Of a DNA stretch of 9,194 nt, positions 8,817-9,194 are shown piece by piece. The DNA is from Litorivicinus sp965656605 (GTDB lineage Bacteria; Pseudomonadota; Gammaproteobacteria; Pseudomonadales; Litorivicinaceae): assembly GCA_965656605.1 (NCBI GenBank), contig CBFHLC010000062.1, positions 1 through 9,194 of the forward strand. The letters are read 5' to 3'. The notes below the pieces were generated by a model. That model worked only from the letters and a program-made list of their open reading frames with translations. It was not told the DNA's origin and made no database searches. Made by a program: the position numbers and the translations under genes. The first letter of the stretch is position 1; each line of letters starts with the position of its first letter.

Positions 8817-8909
8817 CGCTTGCGGGTTATCCAGAAGTCTATAGTATTCGCCGCCCAAGCCGAGAGGCAGGTTGAAAAAAGCGGTCTGAGAAGGCGGCGT
8901 AAATAAGAC
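8817..8909. other. Spacer between msrQ and the rRNA promoters
   Basis: This stretch of about 93 nt has no gene. It contains an inverted repeat, CGCCGCC (8849-8855) and GGCGGCG (8893-8899), separated by 37 nt, plus a run of six A at 8875-8880. A T-tract suited to an intrinsic terminator is absent. Its right end, GTAAATAAGA (8899-8908), is A/T-rich and sits where the proximal UP element of the first rRNA promoter would lie. Confidence 0.5.
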
Positions 8910-8943
8910 TTGCAACTAGGATTGAGCGCTGTAAGATGCGCCA
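8910..8943 (+). promoter_or_regulatory. Predicted rRNA operon promoter P1
   Basis: The elements are TTGCAA (-35, 8910-8915), a 16-bp spacer and TAAGAT (-10, 8932-8937), followed by the GC-rich discriminator GCGCCACC. A 16-bp spacer and GC-rich discriminator are the known hallmarks of growth-rate- and ppGpp-controlled stable-RNA promoters. Transcription would start around 8944-8946. The call rests on these features, on the second similar promoter 99 bp downstream and on the leader that follows. Confidence 0.75.
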
Positions 8944-9008
8944 CCCGACAGAGAGGTCGGGAAGCAGCTAGCGCCTTCGGGTGGTTTGAAAAGAGTTCAA
9001 ATTAGCAG
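8944..9008 (+). other. Structured spacer between rRNA promoters P1 and P2
   Basis: This is the first part of the P1 transcript. CCCGAC (8944-8949) and GTCGGG (8956-8961) form a 6-bp hairpin with a 6-nt loop. A second small hairpin, CGCC-TTCG-GGTG (8972-8983), has a classic cUUCGg tetraloop and one G-U pair. CCACCCGA (8941-8948) is also a perfect inverted repeat of TCGGGTGG (8977-8984), which would exclude both. The segment ends in A/T-rich sequence (8986-9005) that could act as an UP element for P2. Confidence 0.5.
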
Positions 9009-9044
9009 TTGCAAACAGATCGAGACGCTGTAGAATGCGCCTCC
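9009..9044 (+). promoter_or_regulatory. Predicted rRNA operon promoter P2
   Basis: The elements are TTGCAA (-35, 9009-9014), a 16-bp spacer and TAGAAT (-10, 9031-9036), followed by the discriminator GCGCCTCC. It matches P1 at 24 of 36 aligned positions, including the blocks CGCTGTA and ATGCGCC. A/T-rich sequence at 8986-9005 precedes the -35 box. Transcription would start near 9043-9045. Confidence 0.8.
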
Positions 9045-9194
9045 ACGTTACGGGGAAGCCCCCCGAGCGAAGATCCTTGAAAACTAGATCAAGCAAGACG
9101 TGTGGGCACTTGTTGGTTCATTTGGAAACAAAAGAATTCAGAAAGTGCTTAAGCAGAAGTCAGATTATTTTGATGTAATGATTAACGTACATTC
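9045..9194 (+). other. Probable 16S rRNA leader (pre-rRNA), 16S gene beyond the right edge
   Basis: The 150 nt after P2 hold no open reading frame of note. CGGGG (9051-9055) can pair with CCCCG (9061-9065). The stretch GATCCTTGAAAA (9072-9083) stands where a boxA antitermination site is expected, but it matches the E. coli consensus only about half. GTGTGGGCACT (9100-9110, one base off at its left end) strongly resembles the boxC element of rrn leaders. GCACTT (9106-9111) and AAGTGC (9143-9148) form a longer-range inverted repeat. The start of 16S rRNA (AGAGTTTGATC-like) is not seen, so the rRNA gene itself is not annotated. The leader call is inferred from the promoters and the boxC-like motif. 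Confidence 0.65.

Noticed and set aside
8849..8899. Inverted repeat CGCCGCC/GGCGGCG as an intrinsic terminator of msrQ
   Set aside because: The 37-nt loop and the lack of a following T-tract do not fit a factor-independent terminator.
8741..8944. Minus-strand 67-codon frame across the msrQ end and the rRNA promoters
   Set aside because: No ribosome binding site or family features were recognised. It overlaps msrQ and the P1 promoter and looks like chance.

Overview
The window is about 9.2 kb of housekeeping chromosome from a gammaproteobacterium, with every gene on the + strand. The protein sequences look most like those of Pseudomonas-type or other marine gammaproteobacteria. Three things point that way: the pgeF-clpB pair, the string ilvI-ilvH-ilvC-pssA-msrP-msrQ leading into an rRNA promoter region (as I recall, also the order in Pseudomonas aeruginosa), and a ketol-acid reductoisomerase of the short 338-residue class. 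Base composition is moderate (mid-50s % GC by eye). I cannot name the species.

Region 1 (1-3121) concerns protein homeostasis. It opens inside a PgeF/YfiH-family gene that lacks its first ~100 codons. Next comes full-length clpB, the disaggregase. A well-matched sigma-32 (heat-shock) promoter sits exactly on the pgeF stop codon, and a strong intrinsic terminator closes clpB.

Region 2 (3170-8816) is a tightly packed six-gene run that looks like one operon. The first three genes are ilvI and ilvH (acetohydroxyacid synthase large and small subunits) and ilvC (ketol-acid reductoisomerase), giving the first two common steps of valine/isoleucine synthesis. Then come pssA (phosphatidylserine synthase, the route to phosphatidylethanolamine) and the msrP-msrQ pair (periplasmic molybdenum-dependent methionine sulfoxide reductase and its haem membrane partner). 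Gaps are 2, 21, 2 and 31 nt, followed by a 1-nt overlap.

Region 3 (8817-9194) has no protein gene. It holds two tandem promoters of rRNA type, 99 bp apart, each with TTGCAA, a 16-bp spacer, a -10 box and a GC-rich discriminator. A structured leader follows that resembles the region before 16S rRNA. The 16S gene itself is not reached and should begin shortly after the right edge.

I see no mobile element, CRISPR array, tRNA, prophage or defence gene, and no evidence for an undescribed system. The points worth a second look are regulatory (heat-shock promoter, rrn promoters without an obvious upstream terminator, leader hairpins) and a few residue-level oddities (IlvI inhibitor site, a ClpB internal start).
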